Source: Deltaproteobacteria bacterium (GTDB lineage Bacteria; Myxococcota_A; Polyangia; Polyangiales; JADJMO01). From it: a DNA stretch of 64,000 nt. The stretch's first letter is position 1; the number at the start of each line of letters is the position of its first letter. Positions 60,000 through 64,000 of the stretch are shown here, in pieces. The DNA lies in NCBI GenBank assembly GCA_025363655.1, contig JANYDK010000127.1:61836-125835 (forward strand). Reading direction: 5' to 3'. The position numbers and the translations under genes were made by a program. The notes under the pieces were generated by a model. That model saw only the letters and a list, made by a program, of their open reading frames with translations, was not told the DNA's origin and ran no database searches.

Positions 60000-60296
60000 C
60001 TCGTTGCGCGCCCTCTCGTGGCTTTGGCCCCCCAAAGACATCAACGCGAAACGGTCTCCTCGGGAGCGCTCGTCCATGTGCAGGGCAGCATGGCGAGGGC
60101 TCGTCGGGATCTGGAAGTGCCGAGTTTCAGCTGCCGCGGCTCATCGGTCGAGCGAATCCGCAGGAAATTCCGTCCCGCGGAAGATATCGTCCGCGGTTCG
60201 CCAGTGATTCATGGGCTTCCATCGCTTTTTGGGCAAGGAAGAGCGAAGGAAACCCTCAATTTCTCTGCTCGTTCGCGAGCCTCACGACGTCGCGCT
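60000..60296. other. Intergenic region between alaS stop and the coiled-coil gene start, nothing found
   Basis: No gene, RNA or terminator is visible. AGGAAGAGCGAAGGAAACCC near 60237 is purine-rich, and an ambiguous CTTTGGCCCCCCAAAG hairpin occurs near 60024. It should hold the promoter of the coiled-coil gene. Confidence 0.45.
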
Positions 60297-63032
<2,736 letters not shown>

Positions 63033-63102
63033 GGCTACCGCGTTTCGTAGTATTTCCACGGGCAGAATGCACGCGTACGCGAAGGCCTTGGTGGCTCGGA
63101 CG

Positions 63103-64000
63103 TCACGGACACGGGGCGTCGGCCGCTCCGTCCACCGGGACCGTCGGCGTTCCTTTGAGTAGGCCGGCGAGGAAGCATCGATATTGGTGCTTCGGCGCCT
63201 CGGTCTGGAAGACGATTTCGTGGCCATCTTCGAGGCCGTCCTCCGGGTGTTGCACCACCACCGCGGTCACCACCGTGCCGTCGGTTCCCACGAAATTCCC
63301 GCTCGCGGGCAGCGTGATCTGCTTGCGGCCGGAGTACGTGAGCATGCTCTCGAGCGTGAATTGTCCGAGCTCTTGCAGCTCCTTGCTCGACGCATCGAGG
63401 GGCGGGCCGGCGAGGTCGAGGCCGAGCGGCATCGAGAGGGCGTTGGCGATGTTCGGCAGAAGATAATGATCGACGATGCCCTGCTCCATCAGCACGTGGC
63501 GCGCGTGGGTGCCTGCCGGCGGCTCGCGGAGGATGGTGCGCGCGACCATCATCGGATCGGACGGCTCGAGCGCCCATTGGATGATCGTCAGCACCGGATC
63601 GTGCGGCGTCAGCACGATGTCGAAGTTGGTGTAGCCGAGGAGCACCTCCATCACCGGGCGCACGTCGAGCGGCTTCACTTTGTACATGATGTTGGCGAGC
63701 CAGCTCCCGCCTGCGCCGCTGAGAATCAGCGCCTTGTACGCGGGCTCGACGGCGAACGCCTGTGGCGCGATCCAGGCGCCCATCGAGTGACCCATCAGCG
63801 CGACGTTGTCGGGATCGAAGCGCGCGATCGGCTTGCCTGCGGCATCGAGATCGCCGCTCGCGCCGGGACAGCTGGAGACGTCGAGGGTGACGCCCTTCAT
63901 GATGTGGGGAACGAGGGCGGTCTCGAGGGCCGACTCACGGATGTTGTCGCGCAGCGCTACTGCGTTGGCGACGTTGAAGATCGCGAAATCTTCGTTGATC
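63103..64000 (-). CDS. Alpha/beta-hydrolase family protein, C-terminal part (5' end outside window)
   Basis: The frame is open to the window edge. The visible part has the nucleophile elbow VALMGHSMGAWIAPQAFAVEP (GHSMG), the ALILSGAGGSW strand, and a late HEIVFQTEAPKHQYRCFLAG with a candidate catalytic His in the GHEIVF context. Upstream, INEDFAIFNVANAVALRDNI extends to base 63999. A cysteine pair (CPG...; CFLAG) may form a disulfide, suggesting secretion, but the signal would be outside the window. Substrate unknown. Confidence 0.75.
   Translation of the reverse strand, partial: INEDFAIFNVANAVALRDNIRESALETALVPHIMKGVTLDVSSCPGASGDLDAAGKPIARFDPDNVALMGHSMGAWIAPQAFAVEPAYKALILSGAGGSWLANIMYKVKPLDVRPVMEVLLGYTNFDIVLTPHDPVLTIIQWALEPSDPMMVARTILREPPAGTHARHVLMEQGIVDHYLLPNIANALSMPLGLDLAGPPLDASSKELQELGQFTLESMLTYSGRKQITLPASGNFVGTDGTVVTAVVVQHPEDGLEDGHEIVFQTEAPKHQYRCFLAGLLKGTPTVPVDGAADAPCP

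Overview
The window looks like a chromosomal segment of a high-GC myxobacterium (Myxococcota, probably of the Polyangiales type). The reasons are the strong G/C bias at third codon positions, the many Asp/Ser/Pro-rich or Cys-rich lipoproteins of unknown function, the signalling proteins (PilZ, PP2C, receiver proteins, an NtrY-like kinase), and the scattering of housekeeping genes among species-specific genes. Taxonomy is inferred; there is no rRNA in the window.

Layout. 1-4930 (+): C-terminal part of an AAC(3)-type acetyltransferase, a three-cysteine LarE, a DUF192 lipoprotein, a cyclophilin lipoprotein, an OafA-type acyltransferase and an MlaF-type ATPase. 5249-6848 (-): an HTH-receiver regulator and a Nudix hydrolase. 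7003-9648 (+): ComEC and a small protein. 14836-9676 (-): an IHF/HU gene, tyrS and four envelope proteins, closely packed. 14994-16177 (+): birA coupled to a Rieske protein. 16371-19070: PP2C phosphatase, tandem PilZ protein and receiver protein. 24374-19079 (-): three genes with overlapping stops and starts encoding an M1 peptidase, a membrane protein and a second HExxH membrane protein. 24480-27634 (+): a lipoprotein, a cobalamin riboswitch in front of a surface lipoprotein, and a TlpA thioredoxin. 29566-27644 and 30688-29585 (-): NtrY-like kinase and an atypical reductase. 30780-32069: hutI. 32130-32510: a hairpin-rich low-GC segment ending in a strong terminator, read here as an unidentified structured RNA. 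32747-34232: methyltransferase and phosphoesterase. 38887-34247 (-): Ppx/GppA, an OEP-like protein, a CorC/HlyC-type CBS protein and a small protein. 39956-41137 (-): a lipoprotein with its own terminator. 41432-47052 (+): dnaE, a DUF72-like protein and a degenerate gamma-glutamyltransferase. 47140-53153: two paralogous large lipoproteins flanking about 2.2 kb of small accessory and broken genes. 53155-64000: alcohol dehydrogenase, another large lipoprotein, guaA, creatininase-like protein, alaS and a partial alpha/beta hydrolase.

The core functions are translation (tyrS, alaS), replication (dnaE), purine synthesis (guaA), biotinylation (birA) and DNA packaging (IHF). Around them lie cell-envelope genes, most with visible lipobox signal peptides. 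The most unusual items are the terminator-ended RNA candidate at 32130-32510, the B12 riboswitch at 25926-26127, a three-copy intergenic palindrome (1319, 17197, 45091), and the decayed island at 48994-51062. No tRNA, rRNA, CRISPR array, insertion sequence or prophage was found.
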